A stretch of 6,753 nt of DNA from an uncultured cyanobacterium (GTDB taxonomy: Bacteria > Cyanobacteriota > Cyanobacteriia > Cyanobacteriales > Geitlerinemataceae). Of the stretch, positions 5,407 to 6,753 are shown in pieces. The position numbers and the translations under genes are program-made. Numbering within the stretch: the first letter of the stretch is position 1; each line of letters begins with the position of its first letter. The stretch is from NCBI GenBank assembly GCA_937121005.1, contig CAKZKB010000609.1, positions 1 to 6,753 of the forward strand. Reading direction: 5' to 3'. Below the pieces are notes generated by a model, which ran no database searches, was not told the DNA's origin, and worked only from the letters and a program-made list of their open reading frames with translations.

Positions 5407-6753
5407 CTAGCTCTCCTCAAAATCGAAAGGCTGGATTCCCTGTGCGACCAACTTTTTCGAGGTTCCCCCACCCGAGGCCTCGTGAAGGCGGCGAACGTTG
5501 AGAACGTCACTCATTTGCCGAATTTGGGTACAAGTGCGATCGAGTTGAGCCCGATCGCGAATGCCAATTCCTAACTTAATGACGGCAGGTTTTCCCAAAT
5601 ACGTCCGCACTTGGGCGCTATGAACGTTAATGTTATTATCCTTGAGACGCGAAAGAATGTCGTTGAGAACGCCAACGCGATCGATAACTTCAATAGACAG
5701 ATCCACCGGATAGGTTGCTGTCGCCTGTTTAGATTGGGGTTCGCTACGGTTCCAACTGACAGGAACGATGCGATCGCCCTCGACTTTATCCACATTAGAA
5801 CAGCCTTGGGCGTGAATGGAAATCCCCCGCGATCCCCGCGTCACCACGCCGACGATCGCGTCTCCCGGTAGGGGGTTGCAACATCCGGCGATGTGGTGCA
5901 GCAATCCTTCCACCCCAGATATGGGATACTGAGCGTCAGACTTGGCGATCGCTTTGGCATCGGGAGCCATTACCGGACTTTCTTCGGGAACGGGTTCGAT
6001 AGGTTGTTGGGTTTTAACGGTATCCCGCAGGCGGTTGACGACTTGGTTGAGGGTGACTTCACCGTAGCCCAAACCCGCGAGCAAGTCTTCAACGGTATGA
6101 TAGTTGCAGCGTTCGGCTGTCGCTTGCATGGGTTCGGATTTCAGCAAGGCCTCGAAGCCATTTTTACCGACTTCTTTTTCGAGCATTCCTCGGCCGCGGG
6201 CGACGTTTTCTTCCCGGCGCGATCGCTTGTACCATTGGCGAATGCGATGGCGAGCGCTATTTGTCACTACAAAGTTAAGCCAATCCAAGTTCGGATGGGC
6301 GTTTTTCTGAGTCAAAATCTCGACAATATCGCCATTTTCTAAGGGCGTTTCTAACGGAACCATGCGCCCGTCGATTTTAGCGCCCGCGCAGTGATTTCCG
6401 ACTTCGGTATGGATGCGATAGGCAAAGTCAACCGTCGTTGCCCCTCGGGAAAGTGCCACCACATCGCCATCGGGGGTAAAGACGTAAACATCATCTTCAA
6501 ACAGGTTTTCTTTGAGGTTGTCGAGATATTCCTGTGCGTCTTTGAGATCGCTTTGCCACTCGAGCAGTTGTCGCAACCAAGTAAATTTCTCGTCTTCGTT
6601 GGACATGGGCGACAAACTCGCGCCAATTTCTTTATACTTCCAGTGGGCAGCGATGCCGTATTCGGCGATCCGGTGCATTTCAAAGGTGCGAATTTGGATC
6701 TCGATGGGTCGCCCAGTTTTGCCGATCACGCCCGTATGTAAGGATTGGTAGCC
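5407..6753 (-). CDS. Long RelA/SpoT-family protein, C-terminal part (housekeeping Rel)
   Basis: The visible 448 codons start inside the synthetase domain and run off the window edge. The frame stays open to 6753 and encodes GYQSLHTG before the GTG at 6727-6729, so that GTG is internal. Visible domains, in residues of the fragment: end of the synthetase (GYQSLHT 1-7, EIQIRT 18-23, AEYGIAAHWKYKE 30-42), TGS (about 102-150, VDFAYRIHTEVGNHCAGAK), one helical domain (about 180-245), zinc finger (Cys291, Cys292, His314, Cys318) and ACT (about 348-420). The product should make, and probably hydrolyse, (p)ppGpp in the stringent response, with the C-terminal half sensing the ribosome. The HD domain and the RxKD position lie outside the window, so bifunctionality cannot be checked here. 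Its composition and three HIP1 sites match native cyanobacterial DNA. The tail after SGGGT is complete and ends in FDFEES. Confidence 0.92.
   Translation of the reverse strand, partial: GYQSLHTGVIGKTGRPIEIQIRTFEMHRIAEYGIAAHWKYKEIGASLSPMSNEDEKFTWLRQLLEWQSDLKDAQEYLDNLKENLFEDDVYVFTPDGDVVALSRGATTVDFAYRIHTEVGNHCAGAKIDGRMVPLETPLENGDIVEILTQKNAHPNLDWLNFVVTNSARHRIRQWYKRSRREENVARGRGMLEKEVGKNGFEALLKSEPMQATAERCNYHTVEDLLAGLGYGEVTLNQVVNRLRDTVKTQQPIEPVPEESPVMAPDAKAIAKSDAQYPISGVEGLLHHIAGCCNPLPGDAIVGVVTRGSRGISIHAQGCSNVDKVEGDRIVPVSWNRSEPQSKQATATYPVDLSIEVIDRVGVLNDILSRLKDNNINVHSAQVRTYLGKPAVIKLGIGIRDRAQLDRTCTQIRQMSDVLNVRRLHEASGGGTSKKLVAQGIQPFDFEES
5770..6226. repeat. Three HIP1 octamers in the first Rel gene
   Basis: Exact GCGATCGC starts at 5770, 5945 and 6219. 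Between 1652 and 5769 there is no exact copy, only near matches such as GCGATCGT at 5321 and ACGATCGC near 4094. Confidence 0.95.

Noticed and set aside
5893..6342. Plus-strand open frame of 149 codons inside the first Rel gene
   Set aside because: It is antisense to conserved zinc-finger, helical and TGS codons and has no independent support.
6727..6729. GTG as the start of the first Rel gene
   Set aside because: The frame is open upstream to the window edge and encodes GYQSLHTG, a conserved synthetase motif, so the GTG is an internal valine.

Overview
The window looks like cyanobacterial chromosome. The main clue is the octamer GCGATCGC (HIP1, a hallmark repeat of many cyanobacterial genomes), found six times between 85 and 1651 and three times between 5770 and 6226. 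A cyclophilin fused to RTX calcium-binding repeats and a cyanobacterial-style long Rel protein fit the same origin. No genus can be assigned from the sequence alone.

All four genes lie on the minus strand, so transcription runs from high to low coordinates. First comes the C-terminal two thirds of an ordinary long RelA/SpoT homologue (5407-6753, cut by the window edge). After a 71-bp gap with a TATAAT box comes a 390-residue protein with two predicted membrane helices, a repetitive coiled coil and a soluble C-terminal domain (4163-5335). Its stop codon overlaps the start of the next gene (TGATG), a second long RelA/SpoT homologue of 870 residues (1551-4163). About 145 bp further on is a peptidyl-prolyl isomerase with RTX repeats (81-1406). 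Its stop codon is followed at once by a C-rich repeat (G-rich on the transcript) at the window edge.

The centre of interest is the two-gene block at 1551-5335. The second RelA/SpoT protein is not a simple copy of the first. Its hydrolase (HD) domain has normal length but has lost the recognisable metal-binding and catalytic residues. Its synthetase domain keeps most core residues but has ELVD where bifunctional enzymes have RxKD, plus an insertion of about 40 residues. Its helical domain appears to be duplicated. Its C-terminal tail is cut by a stop codon, yet a recognisable remnant of the tail survives in frame behind that stop. The block is AT-rich and free of exact HIP1 sites for about 4.1 kb.

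Together with the translationally coupled membrane coiled-coil protein, this suggests a specialised, synthesis-only alarmone enzyme working with a membrane sensor or effector, next to the housekeeping rel gene. That functional reading is inference. The domain layout, residue losses, gene overlap and duplication are read directly from the sequence.
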